Assembly (NCBI GenBank): GCA_964507195.1
Contig: CAZDPA010000006.1
Location: forward strand, 1-47,310
DNA length: 47,310 nucleotides
Origin: Solimonas sp964507195
Lineage (GTDB): Bacteria; Pseudomonadota; Gammaproteobacteria; Nevskiales; Nevskiaceae
Direction of reading: 5' to 3'
Positions 24,173 to 31,705 of the stretch are shown one piece after another. A program made the translations under genes and the position numbers. Every line of letters begins with the position of its first letter. Position 1 is the first letter of the stretch. The notes beneath the pieces are model-generated. The model ran no database searches and had not been told where the DNA came from. It saw only the letters and a program-made list of their open reading frames with translations.

Positions 24173-25147
24173 ATGACGAAAATAACTTCTGCGGCGTCCG
24201 GGCCGCGCAGCCTTGCTGCGGTCGTTTGTGCCTGGCTGATCTGTATCTCCGGCGACGCGTACTCGGCCATCTACAAATGCCCGACGCCGGACGGCGGTAC
24301 CAGGTACTCGGACAAGGCCTGCACTAGCCTGACGCAGCAAAAGGATTCAGGCCGTCCCTCTCGGCCGGACAGACCGGAGGCTGCCGCAGAGCCGGTTGTG
24401 CAGGCTTCTCCCGATGCGTCCGCTGTTCTGCAGTCGTCTGAGCCGTCCTTGGCGGATGCGCCGGCCCCGATCGACCCGATGGAACGCGCTGGTAGCCAAG
24501 ACAATGCGTCTGCTGGGCCCGAACAGGGCAGCAATGCCGAGGTCAAGGCCCCGCCAATGTCGCGCGCACCCCGCAGCGGAAACTGGGCGATCGTCTGGCT
24601 CGGTTTCATCGCGGTCTGCGTTGCCAGCGTGATCCACATCGTGGTCGCGTTTCGCGCCGGTCTGACGGTTTGGGGCATTACCCTGATCCTGCTCGCGCCG
24701 CTCAGCAATCTGTTGTTCACCGCGCTTCATTGGCGCAAGGCGCGCCTCGGTTTTCTACTCGCTGTCGCCGGCACGGTCGCTTGCGTGGGCGCCTATGTTC
24801 CTGCGCAGGACCTGATCGAGGTCGCCGACAGCTTCACGACTGTGCGAGGGAACTACGACAGAGACGACCGTCTCGAGCGCAATGCGTTCGCGCTTTCCGA
24901 TACGGTCAATCTGAAGACGGTCGTCGATTGGCAGGACTGGTCTGTCCAGGGCATCCACCAGATCACCTGGGTCTGGTATGCCAACGGCGAGGAATTTCCG
25001 TTCCAGGTGCCGGTGGAATTCGACGACGACACGCATGTGTTGCTGGGATACATCCCGGCCGAGACGCTGGGCGCGGGCGAGCACCGGGTCGAGCTGTACT
25101 TCGACGCCCGACTCCTCGATGAGCGTTCGTTCTCGGTGGCGCCTTGA
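24173..25147 (+). CDS. DUF4124-domain membrane protein, function unknown
   Basis: This is a 324-residue protein. A signal-like hydrophobic segment (about 13-31) is followed by a DUF4124 core (AIYKCPTPDGGTRYSDKAC, two cysteines). A Pro/Ala/Ser-rich low-complexity linker runs to about residue 135. Next come three hydrophobic helices (about 140-215). The C-terminal domain of about 100 residues reads VDWQDWSVQGIHQITWVWYANGEEF and ends with a beta-rich segment HRVELYFDARLLDERSF. DUF4124 proteins are usually small periplasmic proteins, so the added membrane and C-terminal modules are unusual. I do not recognise the C-terminal domain. Its stop codon lies immediately before the convergent aroE stop. 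Confidence 0.75.
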   Translation: MTKITSAASGPRSLAAVVCAWLICISGDAYSAIYKCPTPDGGTRYSDKACTSLTQQKDSGRPSRPDRPEAAAEPVVQASPDASAVLQSSEPSLADAPAPIDPMERAGSQDNASAGPEQGSNAEVKAPPMSRAPRSGNWAIVWLGFIAVCVASVIHIVVAFRAGLTVWGITLILLAPLSNLLFTALHWRKARLGFLLAVAGTVACVGAYVPAQDLIEVADSFTTVRGNYDRDDRLERNAFALSDTVNLKTVVDWQDWSVQGIHQITWVWYANGEEFPFQVPVEFDDDTHVLLGYIPAETLGAGEHRVELYFDARLLDERSFSVAP

Positions 25148-25957
25148 CTAGCTACGCAGCGCCGCGATCACCGGGGTGGTCTGCGGCGCCACGCCACGCC
25201 ACAGCGCAAAGGCTGCCGCCGCCTGACCGACCAGCATGCCAAGACCGTCTTCGACGCGGGCGGCTTTCTGGGTCTTGGCCCAGCCAGCAAACGGCGCAAA
25301 CGCCTTGCCGTACGACAGGTCGTAGCAGTCGCAGCCGGCGGCCAGCAGGTCCGGCGGCAGCGTAATCATCTGGCCGCTGTGGCCGGCAGAGGTTGCGTTG
25401 ATGATCAGGTCGTACTGATCGCCCTTGAGCGCGATGTGCGTGCGCGGCAGCAGCGTACCGACGCTGCGGAAGTCCTCGGCGAGGGCTTCCGGCTTCCAGG
25501 GATTGCGATTGGACACGACGAGTACGCCCGGCTTGGCGCGCAGCAGTGGTTCGAGGATGCCGCGTACAGCACCGCCGGCGCCAAGCACGAGCACCCGGCG
25601 GCCAGCCACAGCAATGCCGAGACGCTGCAGGTCCTTGATGAAACCTTCGCCGTCGGTGTTGTCGCCGCGCCAGCCGCCATCAGTGCGGATCAGGGTGTTC
25701 ACCGCACCGGCGAGACGCGCGCGATCGGAGACCTCCTCGCACAGCGCCATCACCGCAATCTTGTGCGGCAGCGTGATGTTGAGTCCGGCATAGCCCTGCG
25801 CGTGCAGGTCCTTGAGCGTATCGGCGAGCGCGGCGGGCGCGACTTCGATGGCGCCGTAGATCAGGTTCTGCGAGGTCTGCTGGGCGAAAGCGCTGTGGAT
25901 CTGCGGTGAGCGGCTGTGGCTGATCGGCTGGCCGACGACCGCGTAACGATCGCTCAT
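25148..25957 (-). CDS. aroE: shikimate dehydrogenase
   Basis: This 269-residue enzyme reduces 3-dehydroshikimate to shikimate with NADPH in the chorismate pathway. Shikimate-binding SHSRSPQIHSAF, catalytic lysine in NITLPHK and aspartate in GDNTDGEGF, the glycine-rich loop LGAGGAVRGI, the NADP phosphate site SNRNPWK and the terminal GMLVGQAAAAFALWRG are all present. The ATG at 25957 overlaps the hemB stop codon (ATGA), so the two genes are probably translationally coupled; an in-frame ATG four codons upstream lies inside hemB. Confidence 0.97.
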   Translation of the reverse strand: MSDRYAVVGQPISHSRSPQIHSAFAQQTSQNLIYGAIEVAPAALADTLKDLHAQGYAGLNITLPHKIAVMALCEEVSDRARLAGAVNTLIRTDGGWRGDNTDGEGFIKDLQRLGIAVAGRRVLVLGAGGAVRGILEPLLRAKPGVLVVSNRNPWKPEALAEDFRSVGTLLPRTHIALKGDQYDLIINATSAGHSGQMITLPPDLLAAGCDCYDLSYGKAFAPFAGWAKTQKAARVEDGLGMLVGQAAAAFALWRGVAPQTTPVIAALRS

Positions 25958-26961
25958 GCCTGCAACCACTCGGCAGCGGCACGGGCGTGGTAAGTGAGGA
26001 TCATGTCGGCGCCACCGCGGCGCAGGCAGGTCAGCGCTTCGAGCACGACCGCTTTCTCATCGAGCCAGCCGTTCGCCGCCGCCGCCTTGATCATGCTGTA
26101 CTCGCCGCTGACCTGGTAGGCCGCGGTCGGCACGCCGAACTGATCCTTCACGCGACGGATGATGTCGAGATACGGCAGGCCCGGCTTGACCATCACGATG
26201 TCCGCGCCCTCGGCGAGGTCGAGCGCGACTTCGCGCAGCGCCTCGTCGGTGTTGGCTGGATCCATCTGGTAGGTGTGCTTGCCGCTCTTGCCGAGATTGC
26301 CGCTTGACCCGACCGCATCGCGGAACGGGCCGTAGAACGCCGAGGCGTACTTCGCGGCGTAGGACATGATCAGGGTGTTGCTGAAACTGTCGCGCTCCAG
26401 CACCTGGCGGATGTGGCCGACGCGGCCGTCCATCATGTCGGACGGCGCGACGATGTCGACGCCGCAGCGCGCATACAGCAGGGCCTGGCGGCGCAGAATC
26501 TCGCAGGTCAGGTCGTTGGCAACATCACCGTCGTCATCGAGCACGCCGTCCTGGCCGTGGCTGGTGTACGGATCGAGCGCAACGTCGGCAATCACGCCGA
26601 TCTGCGGCACGACCTGCTTGATCGCCCTGATCGAACGGCACATCAGGCTGTCCGGGTTCAGCGCTTCGTCGCCGCCGGGTGTCTTGCGTTCCGGCGGCGT
26701 GACCGGGAACAGCGCGACCGAGCGGATGCCCAGCGCATACAGCGCCGTGCATTCCTTGACGAGCGCATCGAGGTCATGGCGAACGACGCCCGGCATCGCG
26801 CCGACCGGGCCGCACGTAGCGCCTTCGGCGACGAACAGCGGCTGGATCAACTGGGCCGGGTTCAGATGCGTCTCGCGCACCATGTCGCGGATGAACGCGG
26901 CCTGGCGCGTCCGCCGCAGGCGCGTCGCAGGAAAAGAGCCAATCAGGGAGCCGATAGCCAC
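25954..26961 (-). CDS. hemB: delta-aminolevulinic acid dehydratase (porphobilinogen synthase)
   Basis: This 335-residue cytosolic TIM-barrel enzyme condenses two 5-aminolevulinate molecules to porphobilinogen in tetrapyrrole synthesis. The two active-site lysines are visible at K204 (YAAKYASAFYGPFRDA) and K259 (VMVKPGLPYLD). In the metal-binding region the sequence DVALDPYTSHGQDGV has aspartates in place of the cysteine triad of zinc enzymes. This indicates the magnesium-dependent type known from Pseudomonas. It is encoded with aroE on the minus strand and diverges from the ECF sigma gene; 205 bases with no obvious motif lie between. Confidence 0.97.
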   Translation of the reverse strand: MAIGSLIGSFPATRLRRTRQAAFIRDMVRETHLNPAQLIQPLFVAEGATCGPVGAMPGVVRHDLDALVKECTALYALGIRSVALFPVTPPERKTPGGDEALNPDSLMCRSIRAIKQVVPQIGVIADVALDPYTSHGQDGVLDDDGDVANDLTCEILRRQALLYARCGVDIVAPSDMMDGRVGHIRQVLERDSFSNTLIMSYAAKYASAFYGPFRDAVGSSGNLGKSGKHTYQMDPANTDEALREVALDLAEGADIVMVKPGLPYLDIIRRVKDQFGVPTAAYQVSGEYSMIKAAAANGWLDEKAVVLEALTCLRRGGADMILTYHARAAAEWLQA

Positions 26962-27166
26962 CGAAGTGTCCGGGTCAGGGAGGTAGGGACGGAATTATAG
27001 CGGTGCACCAGGGAAACTCTGAATCAGTGCATCCAGACAGCGATCTGGTGCGTATAGCCATCGGCGCTGGCGATTTGCCAGCGTTGTGGCCGGACGCGCA
27101 AGCTGACTCACGATCTGACGGCGTACGGCAACCCTCAAACAGCCTCTGGACTGATCTGACCCCTCT

Positions 27167-27727
27167 ATGGCCGACGCAATTCATCTGGCGCAACTGCTGG
27201 AGCGTACCGCACGCCAGGACCAGGCCGCATTCCGTGCGCTGTACGCCGCCGCCAGTCCGCATCTGTTCGGGCTGCTCGTGCGTATTCTCAAACGTCGGGA
27301 CTGGGCAGAGGAAGCGCTGCAGGATTGCTTCCTGAAGATCTGGCAGAAAGCGGACACCTACGCGCCGGAGAAAGGCGCGCCGCTGACCTGGTTGATGACG
27401 GTGGCCCGCTATCGCGCACTCGACCTGCTGCGCGTGAAGCGGCCGGAAGTGGAGTTGCCGGAAGAAGGTGAAGATTCGTCGATGGCGTTCGCGGACGAAA
27501 GCAGCGGGATGGATCCGGAATCGGAAGCCGTCGCCAGCGAAGGCATCGGCCGCCTGAGCCTGTGCATGGAAGAATTGCAGGAAGAGCAGCGCCGCTGCGT
27601 GATGCTCGCGTATTACGAGGGTTACACCCATCAGGAGCTGACCGAAGTCGTCGGCGCGCCGCTGGGCACCGTCAAAAGCTGGGTCCGTCGCGGACTGCAG
27701 AAACTGCGGGAGTGTTTGGGCTCATGA
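27167..27727 (+). CDS. ECF-family RNA polymerase sigma factor
   Basis: This is a 186-residue two-domain sigma factor. Region 2 (about 20-90) includes DWAEEALQDCFLKIWQKADTY and LTWLMTVARYRALDLLR, the -10 recognition section. Region 4 (about 130-186) includes CVMLAYYEGYTHQELTEVVGAPLGTVKSWVRRGLQKLRECL, the -35 recognition helix. It resembles the SigK-like ECF group, whose partners are RskA-type anti-sigma factors; exactly such a gene overlaps its stop codon (ATGA). Similar pairs elsewhere respond to envelope or oxidative stress. The target regulon is not evident from the neighbouring DNA. Confidence 0.93.
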   Translation: MADAIHLAQLLERTARQDQAAFRALYAAASPHLFGLLVRILKRRDWAEEALQDCFLKIWQKADTYAPEKGAPLTWLMTVARYRALDLLRVKRPEVELPEEGEDSSMAFADESSGMDPESEAVASEGIGRLSLCMEELQEEQRRCVMLAYYEGYTHQELTEVVGAPLGTVKSWVRRGLQKLRECLGS

Positions 27728-28473
27728 AGATCGAACAAGCCAGGCTCAAGCAGATGCTGTCGGCCGAGTATGTGCTCGGCACACTGGCTGGCGGCGCACG
27801 TAAACGCTTCGAGCGTTTGCTGAAGACGCGTGCTGATCTGCGCCAGGAAGTGCAGTACTGGGAGCAGCGTCTCAGCGGTCTGCAGCGCGGCTTCACGCCA
27901 CAGACACCACGCGCCGTGGTCTGGGCCGCCATCGACAAAGCCATCAATACGCAGAACGTGATGGCACTGCCGACGCCGAGTCCGGTGTCGCGCGCCAAGC
28001 TGGTGTTCTTCCAGGCTTGGTCTGGCGTCGCCACGGCGGCTGCAGTCGTGCTCGCCTTCGGCATGATCCGCCAGATGGAACGGCCACCGCCGCCGGCACA
28101 GATCGTCCGCGTCGAAGTGCCGGTGATCCAGCCGATGCCGTATGTCGCGATGCTGCGCCCGAGCGGCACCGATGCACAATGGCTCGTTACCGTCTCGCCC
28201 GAACGTCGCCTGATCCGCGTTTCCGCCACAGGCAGCTACCCGATCGACACGCAGCGCGAGAGTTTGCAGTTGTGGGTCATCGGCGATGATGGCAAGCCGG
28301 TCTCGCTGGGCCTGCTGCCGACCGGAGCGCAGGGCGAAATGGCAATGCCGCAGGCAATCCCGATGCCGAAGAAGCCGATGCTCGCGGTTTCCCGCGAACC
28401 TGCGGGCGGCTCACCCACAGGTCAGCCGACCGGACCGGTGATCGTGGCGACGCCGGCGCAGCGCGCGAGCTAA
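27724..28473 (+). CDS. anti-sigma factor, RskA type
   Basis: This is a 249-residue single-pass protein. Its N-terminal cytoplasmic domain has the pattern YVLGTLAGGARKRFERLLKTRADLRQEVQYWEQRL, typical of anti-sigma-K domains that clamp ECF sigma factors. A membrane helix follows at about 100-116 (SGVATAAAVVLAFGMI). The periplasmic part has RskA-like beta strands (WLVTVSPERRLIRVSATGSYP, ESLQLWVIGDDGKPVSLGLLP) and a proline-rich tail. It overlaps the sigma gene by four bases, ensuring co-translation. No zinc-binding HxxxCxxC motif is present, so release probably depends on proteolysis or conformational sensing. Confidence 0.92.
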   Translation: MKIEQARLKQMLSAEYVLGTLAGGARKRFERLLKTRADLRQEVQYWEQRLSGLQRGFTPQTPRAVVWAAIDKAINTQNVMALPTPSPVSRAKLVFFQAWSGVATAAAVVLAFGMIRQMERPPPPAQIVRVEVPVIQPMPYVAMLRPSGTDAQWLVTVSPERRLIRVSATGSYPIDTQRESLQLWVIGDDGKPVSLGLLPTGAQGEMAMPQAIPMPKKPMLAVSREPAGGSPTGQPTGPVIVATPAQRAS

Positions 28474-28491
28474 GGAAACGCCGAACAGGCC

Positions 28492-29787
28492 CTAAGCGCC
28501 CGGCGTAAACACCGGCCAGCTGTCGGCAATCTCGCCGTCGCGATAGACGGCGATGTCGCCGAACTGCAGGAACACGGCTTCGCTCTGGTGCGGGCGCAGG
28601 AAGACGTGGTCGCCGACTTCGAGTGCAACATCGGCCGAGCCGTTGATCAGCTCCTGGTTCGTCGAGTGGCCCCAGATGGCGTTGTGCTGCAGGCCCGGTG
28701 GCGACACCAGATTCGCATGCCAGTAGCCGCCGTAGATGTAGAACGCACGCGCGGTGTTCGGGTCCCAGGCGCGCAGCAGGCCGGTCATTGATTCCAGTCC
28801 GGGCAGCTCGGTGCGATCGAGCTTCTTGAGCACCGGCGTGGCGATGAAGCAGGCCGGTACGTGATCGGCGAGTGTCGGCTTGTCGAAATCGGTCGGCATC
28901 ACCAGGCCTGAGCCCATCGCGAGTTCATTGCAGGGTTCCGACTCGCCGTAGAGTTCGTAGGTTGAACTGCCGCCGGCATTGAGCGTCAGCGCGTCAGGAT
29001 CGAAAGCACTGCCATACAGCTCGCGCGCCGTGTCTACGCATTCCGCGTAGTAGGCCATGGACTTGTCCAATGCCTTGCGCGGGCCGCCGAGAAAATCGGG
29101 AATCTTCGACGCGTGGGCCTCGTAGCCCATGTAGCCGGAAAAACGCAGCGCAGGTTCGGCCTGGATCAGCTTGATGACCTCGGCGACATCCTGCGCCGTT
29201 CGCAGGCCGCCGCGATGCAGGCCGACGTCGAGTTCCAGATTGACCTGCAAGGGGCCAAGACCCTCACCCTGACGTGCGCGCGCCAGCTCGGCGTATTCGT
29301 TCAGGCGCTGCGGCGTATCGACCAGCCATTCGATCTGCGTCGCCGGATTGAAGGCGCTGTTCTTGTGGACCGTGAAGAACGTCTGCGCTGCGCCAACCGG
29401 CATCGGCTTGCCGAGCAGGATCTGCGCGTCGTTGACGTGCGTGCCGATGGTGTTGAGGAAGGGCTGATGAAAGCTCATCAGGCGGTTGGTGCCGGTCGCA
29501 CCGCGAATGACGTCGATCAGGCCCATGCTCGGCAGCGACTTGGCGACGATGCGATAGCGCTTGTTTGCCGGCAGATGGGTTTTGAGGCGTTCGATGTTGT
29601 GATCGAGCCTGGCCTTGTCGATCACCAGCGTCGGCCGCATCAGGCCTGCGCGCCGCAGCGCCCCCTGCAGCGTGCGGAAGTAGGCGTCATGCTCGCCGTG
29701 ATTCGCGCGTGGCCTGGCGGCAACGATGGCGGCGATCGGCGCGGCAATCGCCGCACCGAGGAACAACCTGCGCTTGCGATCAACCAA
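28492..29787 (-). CDS. fold-III PLP enzyme with predicted Tat signal (alanine racemase / D-serine dehydratase-like)
   Basis: This 431-residue protein has an alanine-racemase-type barrel and a C-terminal D-serine dehydratase/D-threonine aldolase-like beta domain. The likely PLP lysine is K83 (RIVAKSLPSMG). Other landmarks are LELDVGLHRGG, GYMGYEAH and LNAGGSSTYELY. The N-terminus (RKRRLFLGAAIAAPIAAIVAA) has two arginines before a hydrophobic stretch, resembling a twin-arginine signal, so a folded, PLP-loaded enzyme may be exported. The family's metal ligands HxC near the C-terminus read HQS here. It overlaps the oxidase gene by eight bases. It might act on a D-amino acid or hydroxy-amino acid; the reaction is unknown. 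Confidence 0.82.
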   Translation of the reverse strand: MVDRKRRLFLGAAIAAPIAAIVAARPRANHGEHDAYFRTLQGALRRAGLMRPTLVIDKARLDHNIERLKTHLPANKRYRIVAKSLPSMGLIDVIRGATGTNRLMSFHQPFLNTIGTHVNDAQILLGKPMPVGAAQTFFTVHKNSAFNPATQIEWLVDTPQRLNEYAELARARQGEGLGPLQVNLELDVGLHRGGLRTAQDVAEVIKLIQAEPALRFSGYMGYEAHASKIPDFLGGPRKALDKSMAYYAECVDTARELYGSAFDPDALTLNAGGSSTYELYGESEPCNELAMGSGLVMPTDFDKPTLADHVPACFIATPVLKKLDRTELPGLESMTGLLRAWDPNTARAFYIYGGYWHANLVSPPGLQHNAIWGHSTNQELINGSADVALEVGDHVFLRPHQSEAVFLQFGDIAVYRDGEIADSWPVFTPGA

Positions 29788-31195
29788 GGCCGAATACCTT
29801 TTTCAAGTAAGGGTTGAGCATGCGCCCCTGCGGATCGAGCTCCGCGCGCACGTCGAGAAAATCCTTCCAGCGCGGAAAGCGCTCGGCAAACACGGTCGCA
29901 TCCAGCGTATTCATCTTGCCCCAGTGCGGACGGCCACCGTAGGGCTGATAGATCGGCTCGATGTCGGCGAAGTACGGCAGCGGATCTTCGCGGTGATAGC
30001 GATGCACGGCGATCGAACCCGAAGTCTCGTGGCCATGGAATGGCGACAGCCAGGCATCGTCGCCACGAACGACGCGCACTTCGATCGGGAAAAACTCTTC
30101 GGTGTGATGGCTTTCGATCCGCGCACGCACCTGCCTGAGCGCCGGCAGCAGCGCTTCGCGCGGCAGGTGGTACTCCATCTCGTTGAAGCGCACTTCACGG
30201 CTCGACGGAAAGATCTTGTACCAGGTATCGACCGCTTCCTCGGTCTGTACGCCGGCCATCGCCAGTTCGAGCAGACGCCGGCGCAGGCCGGTCCACCAGC
30301 CGGTGTAGTCGCGCAGCTGCTTGAGCTGCATCACCGCATCGTTGTCCTGGTCTGCGCCGCGCGGACGGATGGGCTCGTCGGTCGGATCGATCGCAATCGC
30401 CAGGCCGCGCTTGCTGAACGGGATGTAGTACATCTCGAAGCTGTGGTGCTTTGCGGCCAGCTCGTCGAAGCGTTCGAGCAGCGAGTCGAAGTCCTCGATC
30501 CAGCTGCTGCGCTTGAGCGTATGCGAGGCGACGTTCTGCACGGTGACCTGGGTGATCACGCCGAGGCTGCCGAGCGACACGCGCGCGGCGTCGAAGATCG
30601 CCGGATGGCGGTCGCGGCTGCAGTCGAGCACATCGCCGCGCGGCGTCACCAGCTGCAGCGCCGTCACCATCGAATGCAGGGCGCCGAGCCTGGCGCCGGT
30701 GCCGTGCGTGCCGGTGCCGATCGCGCCGGCAAACGATTGCTCGTCGATGTCCGGCATGTTCGGCAAGGCCTGGCCGATGCCATCGAGCATCGGTCCGATG
30801 TCGCCGAGCTTGGTGCCCGCACCCAGCGTTGCGGTCAGTGCCGCAGCGTCATGCGACAGCAGGCCGCTGAACTCGCGCAGCGACAATAGCGTGCCATCGG
30901 TAGGCACGAGTTCGGTGAACGAGTGACCGGCGCCGACCGGACGGATCGGTGCAGCGGCGTTCTTCAGCAGTTCGGTGAGCTGATCGAGATTGGCCGGTGC
31001 GGCGCGTTGCTGTGGGACGCTGTAGCGGTAGCCGGACCAGTTCTGCCAGGGAATCAGGCGTTCGCCACTGGGGCCAACGCCGCCCTCCGGCGCTTTCGGC
31101 ATGTTCGACGCGCCGTGATCGTCGCAGCCGCTGAGGCTGCCGGCGGTCAGTGCGCCGAGCGACGCGGCGAGGAAATCACGGCGATTCATGCTCAC
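29780..31195 (-). CDS. FAD-linked sugar-lactone oxidase, ALO/gulonolactone family, Tat lipoprotein
   Basis: This is a 471-residue VAO-fold flavoprotein. The N-terminus MNRRDFLAASLGALTAG is a clear twin-arginine signal ending in a lipobox (SGC, Cys 24), so it is probably a folded, lipid-anchored periplasmic enzyme. PIRPVGAGHSF contains H91, at the position that carries covalent FAD in gulonolactone/arabinonolactone oxidases. FAD-binding GAIGTGTHGTGARLGAL and VSLGSLGVIT follow, and the C-terminal ALO domain ends HWGKMNTLD and LDPQGRMLNPYLKKVFG. Its ATG overlaps the stop of the upstream cytochrome gene, suggesting that the cytochrome is its electron acceptor. Substrate unknown; a sugar lactone or related alcohol is likely. 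Confidence 0.9.
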   Translation of the reverse strand: MSMNRRDFLAASLGALTAGSLSGCDDHGASNMPKAPEGGVGPSGERLIPWQNWSGYRYSVPQQRAAPANLDQLTELLKNAAAPIRPVGAGHSFTELVPTDGTLLSLREFSGLLSHDAAALTATLGAGTKLGDIGPMLDGIGQALPNMPDIDEQSFAGAIGTGTHGTGARLGALHSMVTALQLVTPRGDVLDCSRDRHPAIFDAARVSLGSLGVITQVTVQNVASHTLKRSSWIEDFDSLLERFDELAAKHHSFEMYYIPFSKRGLAIAIDPTDEPIRPRGADQDNDAVMQLKQLRDYTGWWTGLRRRLLELAMAGVQTEEAVDTWYKIFPSSREVRFNEMEYHLPREALLPALRQVRARIESHHTEEFFPIEVRVVRGDDAWLSPFHGHETSGSIAVHRYHREDPLPYFADIEPIYQPYGGRPHWGKMNTLDATVFAERFPRWKDFLDVRAELDPQGRMLNPYLKKVFGLG

Positions 31196-31548
31196 GGCAT
31201 CTGCGCCATGTAGCGGATCAATGCAGTGAAGTCCGCTTCACTGCAATCGCCGCAGGAGCCGAGCGGCGGCATGCCGCGTACACCGCCGATCGTGTGATTG
31301 AGCAACACATCCATGCCCTGTGCGACACGCGGTCCCCATGCAGCGCGATCACCGGTCTGCGGCGCGCCAGTGCCGGGTACGCTGTGGCAGGACTTGCAGG
31401 TCTGATCGTAAAGACGCTGCACGCCAGGGTCAGCCGCCATGAGAATGACAGTGGGCGCTGCAGGCGCGTCGGTCTGCGACTTGCCGCAGGCGGTCAGCAG
31501 CGTTGAGGCGATCAAGGCGATGGACAAGGCAGTGCGGCGGAGCATCAT
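31192..31548 (-). CDS. cytochrome c5-like lipoprotein
   Basis: This is a 118-residue protein. The signal peptide ends in LTAC (lipid-modified Cys 21). One haem site is C51-KS-C54-H55; the axial methionine is probably M93 in RGMPPLG. The pair C99/C102 (SCGDC) matches the disulfide typical of cytochrome c5. The haem domain starts right after a short linker. It is the first gene of a three-gene operon and overlaps the oxidase start (ATGA). A membrane-tethered periplasmic cytochrome beside a periplasmic flavoenzyme suggests it carries electrons from the flavin to the respiratory chain. Confidence 0.93.
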   Translation of the reverse strand: MMLRRTALSIALIASTLLTACGKSQTDAPAAPTVILMAADPGVQRLYDQTCKSCHSVPGTGAPQTGDRAAWGPRVAQGMDVLLNHTIGGVRGMPPLGSCGDCSEADFTALIRYMAQMP

Positions 31549-31705
31549 TGAACATCCCCCATGAATGGCTGGCGGTCGTCGGCCGGAGCAGCGACTGGAG
31601 TCGATCTTACCTCTGTCATCCCGGCGATACCGAGGGTATTTTCAACTCAGGATGCGCTGTCCGGCATATTCATTGCAGGACTTCTTCAAAGGCTTCGGGG
31701 GTTGC

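Noticed and set aside
26962..27166. Possible small gene or RNA in the hemB-sigma gap
   Set aside because: Apart from one weak frame without a ribosome site I see no stem-loop, promoter or repeat that stands out.
31549..31705. Possible riboswitch (for example cobalamin) ahead of the TonB receptor
   Set aside because: The region is too short and lacks any recognisable conserved core.
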